From Alloalcanivorax xenomutans (lineage in GTDB: Bacteria > Pseudomonadota > Gammaproteobacteria > Pseudomonadales > Alcanivoracaceae): DNA of 64,000 bases. Positions 1-7,741 of this stretch are shown piece after piece. Below the pieces are notes generated by a model, which saw nothing but the letters and a program-made list of their open reading frames with translations, ran no database searches and was not told the origin of the DNA. Position 1 is the stretch's first letter. Each line of letters starts with the position of its first letter. The DNA lies in contig NZ_OBMO01000005.1 of the NCBI RefSeq assembly GCF_900217905.1, positions 1-64,000 on the forward strand. The letters run 5' to 3'. The position numbers were made by a program, and so were the translations under genes.

Positions 1-88
1 CCACAGTCTGTACCCTAGGGTCAGAAGCTTGCCTGGTCCCTCCACCCCGACAAGTCTCTTCTTTCTAAGACTTGCCGGGTAACCATAC

Positions 89-110
89 AAGCTTGCCTGC
101 AAGCGAATGT
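89..110. repeat. single REP palindrome
   Basis: A lone copy of the local REP unit (GCTTGC-CT-GCAAGC followed by GAAT) lies downstream of the first minus-strand gene. It is the left-most member of the repeat population found throughout the window. I see no gene in positions 1-144. Confidence 0.7.
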
Positions 111-144
111 CCCAACGTCGAAAGGGCGATTCGAGCAGCGCCCC

Positions 145-543
145 TCACTCCGACAAAAACTCCCGCCCCAGCCGTTCCGCTTCTTCCACGCTGGCCACTA
201 TCCGTAGCGGCACATTGAACAGTCCAGCCAGGGCCGCGCTCTGGGTTTGCATCACCAGCCGTTTGGCGGCGTTCGGCTGCACCCCGACCATGCCCTTGCA
301 GGCACGGGCCAGCGCGTCCCGGTTGCGCTTGAGCCACAGCGTGCGCCGCTTGCGGTCCTCGTGAGCCTCCTCCGCCACCTCGGCGTTACCCAGCAGCACC
401 ACGAACGGTTCCGGCTGGGCAATCAGGGCATCCATCTCTTCCTCCCAGCGCAGGGCGTAGCCCTCCGGCAGGGACTCGGGGAAGAAGCGCACCACCGGAA
501 AGGCGCTGATGTCGTGAATCTCGAAGTCGTCCAGCGTCATCAT
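145..543 (-). CDS. hypothetical protein (132 aa)
   Basis: I do not recognise this soluble protein. It has no signal peptide or membrane segment. It begins MMTLDDFEIHDISAFPVVRF, and a basic, helix-like middle (about residues 60-90, rich in Arg, Lys and Glu) precedes a C-terminal stretch where 'NVPLRIVASVEEAERLGREFL' resembles the end of an alpha/beta fold such as a STAS-like domain; that resemblance is only a guess. Its start overlaps the end of the upstream gene at 540-803 by four bases (ATGA), so the two are translationally coupled and probably act together. The pair is divergent from the AraC-type regulator at 915, which could control it. Confidence 0.7.
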   Translation of the reverse strand: MMTLDDFEIHDISAFPVVRFFPESLPEGYALRWEEEMDALIAQPEPFVVLLGNAEVAEEAHEDRKRRTLWLKRNRDALARACKGMVGVQPNAAKRLVMQTQSAALAGLFNVPLRIVASVEEAERLGREFLSE

Positions 544-803
544 CGCCCCTCCCGTTGATCATCCAGCCACTGGCGCAGGCTGGGTTGGCGCACCTGCAGA
601 ATGTCGAACAGTCCCAGCGCCTCCAGCGCGGGCAGTAATTCCGCCAGATCCCGCTCCGCTTCCCGCCGTTGCGGCTCCGGCGTGGCCGGGTCCAGCCACA
701 GGCGGGCATTGGCCAGAAACGCGCCCACCGACCCCTTGCGGATGGTGACGCCGTCGAGATTCAGGGTGCTTTGCTCGTCGGGCAGTATGTCATTGGCTCG
801 CAT
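540..803 (-). CDS. small hypothetical protein (87 aa), first gene of a two-gene operon
   Basis: This small acidic protein has no membrane segment. It starts MRANDILPDEQSTLNLDGVT and contains a probable two-helix region (about residues 45-70, 'QRREAERDLAELLPALEALG'). The start is preceded on the minus strand by an AAAGGA-type ribosome site about 5 bases upstream (plus-strand tcctttcaat). It overlaps the next gene by four bases. I do not recognise the family. Codon use is GC-rich like its neighbours, so there is no sign of recent transfer. Confidence 0.65.
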   Translation of the reverse strand: MRANDILPDEQSTLNLDGVTIRKGSVGAFLANARLWLDPATPEPQRREAERDLAELLPALEALGLFDILQVRQPSLRQWLDDQREGR

Positions 804-914
804 GGTTAGGTCCTTTCAATGGAAGGGCGGGAACAAGAGGGTGAAAACAGACTAGCGCGAAGCGGATGACTGAAATACGGTATGGAGGTCATTCAATAAC
901 GGAAACTCGCCATC

Positions 915-1691
915 ATGGCTTTAACCTCTGGCAGCGGTTCTTTCCCCGCCTTTCCCGGGCCTCTGGTGGCTCGTGTCTGGAGCAAACGGGACGCCGAACG
1001 CGAGGCGCGCATGGCCGGCGTGCACAGTCATGACGAAGGCCAGTTGTGCGGTGCCATCGATGGTCTGCTGACCGTACGGACCGGCGCCACCCTGTGGGCG
1101 GTGCCGGCGGTTCACGCGATCTGGATTCCACCGCGCTGCGAGCACGGTATCGACCCCCATGGCCGGTTCGATGGCTGGGCGCTACTGATGCGTGAGGATC
1201 TGTGCGCGGGGCTGCCGGAGGAGCCATGCACGGTGCGGGTTTCCGGGCTGTTGATGGAAGCGGTGAAACGTGCCGCCAGTTGGAGCCAGCAAAGCTGGGA
1301 TCGACAGCAGGATCCGCTGGCGGCGGTCATCGCCGCCGAGATTCGTGAGCTGCCGGAAGCACCGTTGGGGTTGCCCATGCCCACCGATCCACGCCTGCTG
1401 AAAGTGGCCCGCGCCCTGCTGGATGAGCCTGCGGACCGGCGCGACCAAAGCGAATGGGCGCGTTGGGCCGGACTCTCGGCGCGCACCCTGTCACGACGCT
1501 TTCCTCAGGAAACCGGCCTCAGCTTCCAGCGATGGCGGCAACGGGCCCGGCTGCTGCGCGCCTTGGAGCGGCTGGCCAATGACACCCCGGTGACCACGGT
1601 TGCCCTGGAACTCGGTTACGACAACGTCAGCGCCTTCATCGCCGCCTTCCGCGACAGGTTCGGCGTGACGCCAGGGAAGTGGCGGGGGTAG
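915..1691 (+). CDS. AraC-family transcriptional regulator with N-terminal cupin domain
   Basis: A one-component regulator of 258 residues. The N-terminal half (about 20-130) looks like an AraC-type cupin sensor: 'HSHDEGQLC' and 'AVPAVHAIWIPPRCEHGI' match the strands of the effector domain. The C-terminal 100 residues carry two helix-turn-helix units, 'WARWAGLSARTLSRRFPQETGLSFQRWRQRARLLRAL' and 'VTTVALELGYDNVSAFIAAFRDRFGVTPGKWR', the latter being the classic AraC signature. This layout resembles NimR-type regulators that control a nearby transporter or enzyme. It is divergent from the unknown pair at 145-803 and upstream of the quinone oxidoreductase, either of which could be its target; the sequence does not decide. 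Confidence 0.9.
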   Translation: MALTSGSGSFPAFPGPLVARVWSKRDAEREARMAGVHSHDEGQLCGAIDGLLTVRTGATLWAVPAVHAIWIPPRCEHGIDPHGRFDGWALLMREDLCAGLPEEPCTVRVSGLLMEAVKRAASWSQQSWDRQQDPLAAVIAAEIRELPEAPLGLPMPTDPRLLKVARALLDEPADRRDQSEWARWAGLSARTLSRRFPQETGLSFQRWRQRARLLRALERLANDTPVTTVALELGYDNVSAFIAAFRDRFGVTPGKWRG

Positions 1692-1701
1692 GGGCGATAC
1701 C

Positions 1702-1880
1702 ATTCGCCAGCAGGCTGGCTCCCACAATTTGTGCTACGAAGCCGCTGTGGGAGACTTGCTTGCAAGCGGAGCGCCGCCCGGCTGGTCTCCCACAGCCTTT
1801 CTACAGGGCCGCTGTGGGAGCTTGCCTGCAAGCGAATGTGCCAACGCCGGGGGCCGGGATTCGTCAGCAGGCTAGCCCCT
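1702..1880. repeat. REP cluster (three palindromes plus a degenerate one)
   Basis: Contains an inverted unit with the GCCAGC/GCTGGC stem at 1702-1725, a unit with the GGAGCGCCGCCCGG insert near 1747-1796, a direct unit with the GCTTGC/GCAAGC stem near 1812-1842, and a decayed unit near 1861-1882. Spacers contain 'ctacgaagccgctgtggga'. The cluster fills most of the gap between the AraC-type regulator and the oxidoreductase. Confidence 0.85.
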
Positions 1881-1932
1881 ACGGGGGGGAATGCCGTACC
1901 GTTAAACCCTTTTCGAACTCGGGAGAACAACA

Positions 1933-2907
1933 ATGGCGAAAGCCTTGGTAATGCGTGAAGCCGGTGGTCCGGAAGTATTGCGGGTGGAAGAGGTGGAAGT
2001 GGGCGACCCCGGTCCCGGGGAAGTTCGGATCAAACAGACCGCCATCGGTGTCAATTTCCATGACATCTATGTGCGCTCCGGTTTGTATCAAACCTTGCCG
2101 CTGCCCGGCATCCCCGGCCTGGAAGCCGCCGGTGAGATCACCGCGGTGGGTGAGGGGGTGGCAGGCTTCGCGGTGGGGGAGCGAGTGGTGTACGTCTCCG
2201 GCAACTACGGCGCCTACGCGGACGAACGGCTAATCAGCGCCGATACCCTGGTGAAGATTCCCGATGGCGTGGACGAGATCAGCGCCGCCTCGATGATGGT
2301 GCGCGGCTCCACCGCCCACGTGCTGCTGCATCAGGTGTTTCCGCTACAGGCCGGCCAAACCATCCTGGTGCAATCCGCCGCCGGAGGTGTCGGGCAATTG
2401 CTGGTGCAATGGGCGCACCATATGGGCGCCACGGTGATCGGCACCGTCGGCAGTGAGGAGAAAGCGGAACTGGTGCGCGCCCGGGGCTGTGACCACGTGA
2501 TCCTCTACCGTGAGGAAGATATCGTCGAGCGGGTCCGGGAGATCACCCAGGGCGAGGGCGTGGCGGTGGCTTACGATTCCGTCGGCAAGGACACCTTTTA
2601 CAAGTCCCTGGACTGCCTGGCGCCGCTGGGACATCTGGTCAACTTCGGCCAGTCCTCCGGCCCGGTGGAACCGATGCCGGTGTCGTTGCTGGCGCGCGGC
2701 TCCAACACCGTGGTGCGTCCCATGCGAGGCCACTACACCCGTGATCCGAAAGTGCGGGACGCCACCGCCGCCGCCTTCTTCGAGGCCCTGAAAAGCGGCG
2801 TGCTGACACCGGAGCCGCCGCGCGTGTATCCGTTCGAACAAATCGGCCAGGCGCACCAGGACATGGAGGACCGCCTCACCAGCGGCGCGGTGGCATTGAA
2901 GGTGTAA
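1933..2907 (+). CDS. NADPH:quinone oxidoreductase / zinc-independent alcohol dehydrogenase-like
   Basis: A 324-residue medium-chain reductase. The N-terminal GroES-like domain reads 'VNFHDIYVRSGLYQTLPLPGIPGLEAAGEI' and the Rossmann domain 'TILVQSAAGGVGQLLVQWAHHMGATVIGTV' (about residues 140-170) is the nucleotide-binding signature of quinone reductases of the QorA type. The catalytic zinc ligands of alcohol dehydrogenases are absent, as in that family. Length matches E. coli QorA. The expected reaction is NADPH-dependent reduction of quinones or enones in the cytoplasm. The start has a GGGAG ribosome site 9 bases upstream. It stands alone between REP clusters and looks like a single-gene unit. 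Confidence 0.92.
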   Translation: MAKALVMREAGGPEVLRVEEVEVGDPGPGEVRIKQTAIGVNFHDIYVRSGLYQTLPLPGIPGLEAAGEITAVGEGVAGFAVGERVVYVSGNYGAYADERLISADTLVKIPDGVDEISAASMMVRGSTAHVLLHQVFPLQAGQTILVQSAAGGVGQLLVQWAHHMGATVIGTVGSEEKAELVRARGCDHVILYREEDIVERVREITQGEGVAVAYDSVGKDTFYKSLDCLAPLGHLVNFGQSSGPVEPMPVSLLARGSNTVVRPMRGHYTRDPKVRDATAAAFFEALKSGVLTPEPPRVYPFEQIGQAHQDMEDRLTSGAVALKV

Positions 2908-2918
2908 ATACAGATCAC

Positions 2919-2972
2919 TACGAAGCCGCTGAGGTATTCGCTTGCGGGCAAGCTCCCACAGCGGCTTCGTAG
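2919..2972. repeat. REP unit with flanking inverted spacer
   Basis: An inverted REP (TTCGCTTGCGGGCAAGCTCCCA) lies between 'ctacgaagccgct' and its inverse 'agcggcttcgtag', so the block can fold as one long stem just past the oxidoreductase stop. Confidence 0.8.
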
Positions 2973-3079
2973 ACGGGCTTGTGAAATCATGATCGCGAAA
3001 CCGGCTCACCAAAGCGTCCTCACGCGTGGAGTGAACACCGAGGCCGGACACAAAGACCGGGACCCCGTACAATGCCGCC

Positions 3080-3691
3080 ATGACGGAACCGGCCCCCACC
3101 CCTTATCCGGTCCCCGCCGCGGCGGTGGAGCGGGAGATCGAAATCAACAAGAGTCGCTTCATCGCCTGGCTGCGACCGGTCCACAACCGGGCGGCGGCGC
3201 AGGCGGTGCTGGCGGAAGCCCGTGAGCGTTACCCGGACGCCACCCATCACTGTTACGCCTGGCTGATCGGGCCGCCATCCTCCGCCCAGGGGGCCGCCAA
3301 TGACGACGGCGAGCCCTCCGGCACCGCCGGGCGGCCGATTCTCAACGTGCTGCAGCACAAAGGCGTGGGCGATGCCATGGTGGTGGTGATTCGCTACTTC
3401 GGTGGCGTCAAGCTGGGCGCCGGCGGCCTGGTGCGGGCCTATTCCGCCGCGGCGGAAGCGGTGCTGGCGGCCATGGAAGTGGTCGAGCAGGAGCCCACCT
3501 GTGAGGTGGCCGTGAGCCTGGACTTCGCCGGCGAGCAACCCTTGCGCCATTGGTGCGGCCAGCATGAAGCCGAACTGATGGAGATCCAGTACGGCGAGGG
3601 CGTGACCGCCCGCATCAGTCTGCCGGACCTGGCCCTGGCGGATCTACGGGCGTTCTGCGCGGCGCATGGGTTTGCCATCGAGAAGTTGTAG
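3080..3691 (+). CDS. yigZ: YigZ/IMPACT family protein
   Basis: A 203-residue protein of the YigZ/IMPACT family (UPF0029), the bacterial relatives of the eukaryotic translational regulator IMPACT. Signature stretches include 'INKSRFIAWLRPV' near the N-terminus, 'HHCYAWLIG', 'NDDGEPSGTAGRPIL' and 'VVVIRYFGGVKLGAGGLVRAYS' (about residues 95-120). The last 60 residues fit the small ferredoxin-like C-terminal domain. Length matches E. coli YigZ (about 204). The biochemical role is unsettled in bacteria; ribosome or nucleotide-related functions have been proposed. No operon partner is evident. Confidence 0.92.
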   Translation: MTEPAPTPYPVPAAAVEREIEINKSRFIAWLRPVHNRAAAQAVLAEARERYPDATHHCYAWLIGPPSSAQGAANDDGEPSGTAGRPILNVLQHKGVGDAMVVVIRYFGGVKLGAGGLVRAYSAAAEAVLAAMEVVEQEPTCEVAVSLDFAGEQPLRHWCGQHEAELMEIQYGEGVTARISLPDLALADLRAFCAAHGFAIEKL

Positions 3692-3702
3692 GGGGATGGA
3701 AT

Positions 3703-3728
3703 CTTCGCCAGCAGGCTGGCTCCCACAG
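3703..3728. repeat. single REP palindrome
   Basis: One inverted unit of the GCCAGC/GCTGGC stem class, 12 bases past the yigZ stop. Confidence 0.8.
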
Positions 3729-3834
3729 AGTCAGGGAAGCCCCAAGCCAAACACATGACGCCTTTCACCATGGGCTAACCATTCCACTCCAGGCACTCTC
3801 GAAAGCCCCATTCCGATAATAAAAGGAGAGCCTC

Positions 3835-4242
3835 ATGTCCATTGTTGATCCGGACAAAGACCGCCTGCCGGAGATCCTCGCCGGCATTCCCGCCGATACC
3901 CCCATCGTCATGCTCAACCTGCTGCGTTTCCGCGCCGTGGCCCACTATCGGAAAAGCGGTGACGCCGACTACGATGGCCGCGAAGCCTACCGCCGCTATT
4001 CCGAGGTGGCGTTCCGCAAAGTCGAAGGCGTGGGCGGCAAACTGATCTGGTCCGGGGACGCCCTGGCCGGGGTGATCGCGCCGCCGGACGAACACTGGGA
4101 TGAAGTGCTGCTGGTACGCTACCCCTCGATCCAGGCCTTCGCCGATATGCTGGCGGACCCGGAATACCGGGAAGCCACCCGTCACCGCACCGCTGCCCTG
4201 GAAGAAGCCCGCCTGGTCGCCATGAAGCAACAGTCCGGTTAA
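3835..4242 (+). CDS. DUF1330 domain protein
   Basis: A 135-residue cytoplasmic protein. 'TPIVMLNLLRFRAVAHY' and 'WDEVLLVRYPSIQAFADMLADPEYREATRHRTAALEEARLVAM' are typical of DUF1330, a dimeric ferredoxin-like (alpha/beta barrel) family related to EthD/ABM-type folds. The biochemical role of the family is not established. A good ribosome site (AAAGGAG, 6 bases) precedes the ATG. It stands alone; the next gene begins about 400 bases downstream. Confidence 0.85.
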   Translation: MSIVDPDKDRLPEILAGIPADTPIVMLNLLRFRAVAHYRKSGDADYDGREAYRRYSEVAFRKVEGVGGKLIWSGDALAGVIAPPDEHWDEVLLVRYPSIQAFADMLADPEYREATRHRTAALEEARLVAMKQQSG

Positions 4243-4639
4243 TGCACTGTAACAATTTCGCAACCGGGGCCGGGCCGGCGCGCCAAAACGCCCAAGCCCC
4301 TTGCGCTGGAGCCTCCCCGCCGGTACCGTCCTGGCTTGCCAGGCCCCGGGGGCGGTCATATACCGGTAACAGAGAGTCCTGACCCTGTTGCTCTGCGGCG
4401 CTAGAGCAGGCCACCGTGCCAACCGTGATTTCTGTCGAACAGAACACAGCGCGCCGGGGCTGGCGATGGCGAAATGATCAGGGCCTCGGGCCGGGCAGGA
4501 TCGGAGAATCGCCGTTGGGGTAGCCATCTGGTGGTAAAGTCGATGTAAAATGCCGCCTGCCGCCGTATTCACGACGTAACGGCCGGGTCATAATCCCGCT
4601 CCGGAAGGAGTGTCAAAACGGGTTGGAAAAGGATCCCCA
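4243..4639 (+). other. intergenic leader of the wzi-wza-wzb-wzc operon
   Basis: Nearly 400 bases without a credible gene. GC-rich palindromic stretches at 4259-4350 could form a terminator-like structure after the DUF1330 gene, but no T-run follows. TGGGGTAGCCA at 4516-4526 matches the RfaH ops core GGTAGC and 7 of 11 consensus positions; I regard it as a weak candidate only. A 'TGTAAAAT' at 4543-4550 could serve as a -10 element without a clear -35. The region presumably contains the export operon promoter. Confidence 0.4.
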
Positions 4640-6139
4640 GTGGTTGATTGGGCTAAGTGGTTAAAAGGCAGCGCCGCCGTCGCGCTGGTCGGATGGGTGT
4701 CCGGGGCGCAAGCCGCGCCCTGGGTGGAAACCGGTGATCTGCGCGCCAGGCACCACGTGGAAGCGCTGTCCGCCATGGGCTGCTTCAAGGGCCTGACCCT
4801 GACCTGGCCGCTGAACTGGTCGGCGATTGCCGTGGGCATGTCCGGCATGCCGGAAGAGTGCCGCGGTTCTGATCACGCCGCTTACCTGCGCGCCGCCATG
4901 GATCAGGCCAAGGGCCAGACCCGCACCGCCACCCTCACACTGGGAGGCGCCAACCAGGAACCGCTGTTCTCCCATTTCGGCTCCCAGCCCATGGGCGAAG
5001 CCGATGCCCGCATGGCCGTCAGCTATACCGGCCGGCGCTGGGCCGCCAACATCGAAGCCCAATACATCGACAATGATCGCGACGGGACCGAAGTGCGCGC
5101 CGACGGCAGCTACGTGGCCGGCCGTTTCGGCAACTGGCAACTGGGCGTCGGTGCCATCGACCGCTGGTGGGGGCCGGGCTGGCACAGCTCCCTGGCGTGG
5201 TCGTCCAATGCCCGGCCCGTGGCCGGTTTCTGGGTCAGCCGCCAAACCCCCTATGCACCCCAGTCCCGCTGGCTCAACTGGATCGGCCCCTGGGACCTGC
5301 AGATGTTCGGCGGGCAACTGGAGCAGGATCGCGGCATCCCCGATGCCAAATTGCTGGGTGGCCGCCTGACTTTGCGCCCGGCCTCCTTCCTGCAAATTGG
5401 CTTCACCCGTTTATTCCAATGGGGTGGGGAAGGCGCCTCCGAGAGCTGGAGTTCTCTGGGCGACGCCATCATCGGCAAGGACAACGGCCAAACCTCGGGC
5501 TTTGACGAAGGCGAGGACCCCAGTAACCAACTCGCTGGCTTTGACTTCCGGGCCAGCTTCCCGCTGTTCGGTGTGCCTACCAGTTTCTATGGCCAGGCCA
5601 TGGGCGAGGATGAGGCCGGCTATATGCCGTCCAAGTACGCCACCCAGTTTGGCTTCGACTTCCTCACCCATATGGGCAAGGGCAGTCAGCGCTTCTTTAT
5701 TGAGGGCGCCAACACCGTTGCCGGCGATCTGTTCGGCAATGCCCGTGAAGGCGTGATGTACGAACATTCAAGATATACCAGCGGCTTCCGATATTATGGA
5801 CGCAACCTGGCCAGCACTTGGGAAAGCGACGCCAAGGTAGCGACCCTGGGCGTACAGCAGTTCTTCCGCAGTGGCGTGGTGTTCACCGCGGCCCTCAGCA
5901 GCGCCACCCTCAACGTGGATGGCGGAAAACGGGCGCAGGTGCACCCGGACGGCGCCGAAATCCTCCAGGCCGTGGATGAGCAGGATGTGATCCTCGGTGA
6001 GCTGCGTCTGGAACACGATTTTCTCGGTGGCCGGCTCACCTGGGCCTTGGCCGCCACCGACGATCCGGTGGAAACCTTCGCAGGCGAGAGCGAACGGCTG
6101 ACCGCCATGGCGCAATGGCGCCGTACTTTTGACTGGTAA
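4640..6139 (+). CDS. wzi: capsule assembly protein Wzi (outer-membrane beta-barrel)
   Basis: A Wzi-family outer-membrane protein that anchors or organises capsule at the cell surface. Evidence is the Wzi-like barrel sequence ('GDLRARHHVEALSAMGC', 'WQLGVGAIDRWWGPGWHSSLAWSSNARPV', 'SRWLNWIGPWDLQMFGGQLEQDR') and its place as first gene before wza, wzb and wzc. I chose GTG at 4640, which has AAGGA at a normal 6-7 base spacing and gives a clean Sec signal (MVDWAKWLKG, a hydrophobic core, then AQA before APW). The in-frame GTG at 4610 is also possible, but its GGAAGGAG site directly abuts the codon. Length is about 499 residues, usual for the family. It ends in FDW, a typical aromatic barrel terminus. 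Confidence 0.9.
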   Translation: MVDWAKWLKGSAAVALVGWVSGAQAAPWVETGDLRARHHVEALSAMGCFKGLTLTWPLNWSAIAVGMSGMPEECRGSDHAAYLRAAMDQAKGQTRTATLTLGGANQEPLFSHFGSQPMGEADARMAVSYTGRRWAANIEAQYIDNDRDGTEVRADGSYVAGRFGNWQLGVGAIDRWWGPGWHSSLAWSSNARPVAGFWVSRQTPYAPQSRWLNWIGPWDLQMFGGQLEQDRGIPDAKLLGGRLTLRPASFLQIGFTRLFQWGGEGASESWSSLGDAIIGKDNGQTSGFDEGEDPSNQLAGFDFRASFPLFGVPTSFYGQAMGEDEAGYMPSKYATQFGFDFLTHMGKGSQRFFIEGANTVAGDLFGNAREGVMYEHSRYTSGFRYYGRNLASTWESDAKVATLGVQQFFRSGVVFTAALSSATLNVDGGKRAQVHPDGAEILQAVDEQDVILGELRLEHDFLGGRLTWALAATDDPVETFAGESERLTAMAQWRRTFDW

Positions 6140-6151
6140 CAGGACTTTCCG

Positions 6152-7291
6152 GTGACTATGACGACAACTATCAAGTCCCTGCCGATCTTTGCCCTGCTGG
6201 GAGTGCTGGGCGGTTGTGCCTTCGCGCCGGGCGCGCACATTTCCAATGCGCCGGGCTGGTTCAGCGAAGACGACGGCGTGGAAGCCGAGGCGCTGCCCGA
6301 CGTGGTGGAAATACATCAAATCAGCACCGCCATCCTGCGGCGGACGGGACAGGAAGGGCCCCTGATGCCCCCGGAAGAACTGCTGCGGGAGCCGGAAGAC
6401 TATGACTACCGGGTGGGCCCCGGTGACGTACTGCAAATCACCGTTTGGGACCATCCGGAACTGACCATTCCCGCCGGTTCCATGCGTAGCCCTTCCGAAG
6501 CAGGTAACTGGGTGCACAATGACGGCACCATCTTTTATCCCTATGTGGGCAAAGTCGACGTCAACGGTCTGAAAGTCACCGAAATCCGTGATCTGATCAC
6601 AAGCCGCATTTCCCAGTATATCGAAGACCCGCAAGTGGACGTCACCGTGGCGGCGTTCCGCAGTCAGAAGGTTTATGTCACCGGCGAGGTTAAGCAGCCG
6701 GGGGCTTACCCCATCACCAACGTGCCCATGCGTTTGTTGGACGCGGTGAACGCCGCTGGCGGCCTGGGCGAAAAAGCGGATTGGACCGATGTGGATCTGA
6801 GCCGGGACGGTGCTGATTATCGTTTGAGCCTGAGAGCGGTGTACCAGCAAGGCAACCCGGCCCATAACGTGCTGATGCGCCCCGGTGATGTGGTGCATGT
6901 GGCCCGCAACGAAGATAACAAGGTGTTCGTGCTGGGTGAGGTGAAGGAACCGAAACCGGTACCCATGACCCGCAATGGGCTGACCCTGGCGGAAGCTCTG
7001 TCCACCGTGGGCGGCTTCAATCAGCAGAGCGCGGACGCCTCCGGCGTCTTCGTGGTGCGTCGTGCTCAGCCCGGAGCCGAGCATCTGGTTGACGTCTACC
7101 AATTGAACGCCAAGGATGCGACGGCCCTGGTGATGGCGGATGCATTCAATCTGCAATCCCGCGATATTGTCTATATTACGGCGGCGCCGGTGGCCCGTTG
7201 GAATCGGGTGATCCAGAACATCCTGCCAACCGTTCAAATGATTTACTACGGGGCCTTGGCCGAAGACCGGCTGAGGGATCGGGACGACTGA
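6152..7291 (+). CDS. wza: polysaccharide export outer-membrane lipoprotein Wza
   Basis: A 379-residue outer-membrane polysaccharide export protein of the Wza family, which forms the octameric translocon for capsule or EPS. The lipobox LGGC places the acylated cysteine at about residue 22 after a short hydrophobic signal. The poly_export/PES domain follows ('YDYRVGPGDVLQITVWDHPELT', 'YFYPYVGKVDVNGL' region), with SLBB repeats ('QKVYVTGEVKQPGAYPI', 'NKVFVLGEVKEPKPVPM'). The C-terminal amphipathic helix that crosses the outer membrane in Wza is represented by 'ARWNRVIQNILPTVQMIYY'. The GTG start has AGGA 7 bases upstream; an ATG two codons downstream is an alternative. The gene is 12 bases after wzi and overlaps wzb by one base. 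Confidence 0.95.
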   Translation: MTMTTTIKSLPIFALLGVLGGCAFAPGAHISNAPGWFSEDDGVEAEALPDVVEIHQISTAILRRTGQEGPLMPPEELLREPEDYDYRVGPGDVLQITVWDHPELTIPAGSMRSPSEAGNWVHNDGTIFYPYVGKVDVNGLKVTEIRDLITSRISQYIEDPQVDVTVAAFRSQKVYVTGEVKQPGAYPITNVPMRLLDAVNAAGGLGEKADWTDVDLSRDGADYRLSLRAVYQQGNPAHNVLMRPGDVVHVARNEDNKVFVLGEVKEPKPVPMTRNGLTLAEALSTVGGFNQQSADASGVFVVRRAQPGAEHLVDVYQLNAKDATALVMADAFNLQSRDIVYITAAPVARWNRVIQNILPTVQMIYYGALAEDRLRDRDD

Positions 7292-7719
7292 TGTTTGAGA
7301 ACATCCTGGTCGTTTGTGACGGCAATATCTGTCGCAGCCCCACCGTGGCGGCGTTATTACGTGAGCTGAAACCGGAAAAGGCAGTCAGCTCCGCCGGCCT
7401 GGTGGGCCTCGAAGGGCACGATATGGACCCGATGGCCCGGGACGTGGCCCGGGCCAACGGCTTGGAATGCGGCGAGCACAGCGGCCGCAAGCTGACCAGC
7501 GCTCTGTGTCGTGACACCGACCTGATTCTGGTGATGGAGACCCGTCAGCGAGATCGCATTATCAGCCAGTTTCCCGAGGCCAGCGGCAAGACCTTCCTGT
7601 TGAGCCATTGGAACGGCGGCCACGATATTCCCGACCCTTTCCGCCGCGGGCGGGAAGTGTTCGAACGCATCTACCCCATGCTGCGGCAGGCCACCGAGGC
7701 CTGGGCCGGCAAACTTTGA
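7291..7719 (+). CDS. wzb: low-molecular-weight protein tyrosine phosphatase Wzb
   Basis: A 142-residue LMW-PTP that dephosphorylates the tyrosine kinase Wzc, whose phosphorylation cycle drives polysaccharide polymerisation and export. The catalytic P-loop 'VCDGNICRSPT' lies at the extreme N-terminus (nucleophile Cys about residue 9, Arg +6), and the general-acid Asp is in 'IPDPFRRG' near residue 115. The start overlaps the wza stop (TGATG), so it is translationally coupled. Upstream in-frame codons exist inside wza, but the P-loop position fixes the start at 7291. Confidence 0.95.
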   Translation: MFENILVVCDGNICRSPTVAALLRELKPEKAVSSAGLVGLEGHDMDPMARDVARANGLECGEHSGRKLTSALCRDTDLILVMETRQRDRIISQFPEASGKTFLLSHWNGGHDIPDPFRRGREVFERIYPMLRQATEAWAGKL

Positions 7720-7741
7720 TCAAAAGGAACGATCTTTCCCT

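Noticed and set aside
5768-7237. 489-codon minus-strand frame opposite wzi/wza
   Set aside because: Antisense shadow in GC-rich sequence; no family resemblance and no start context.
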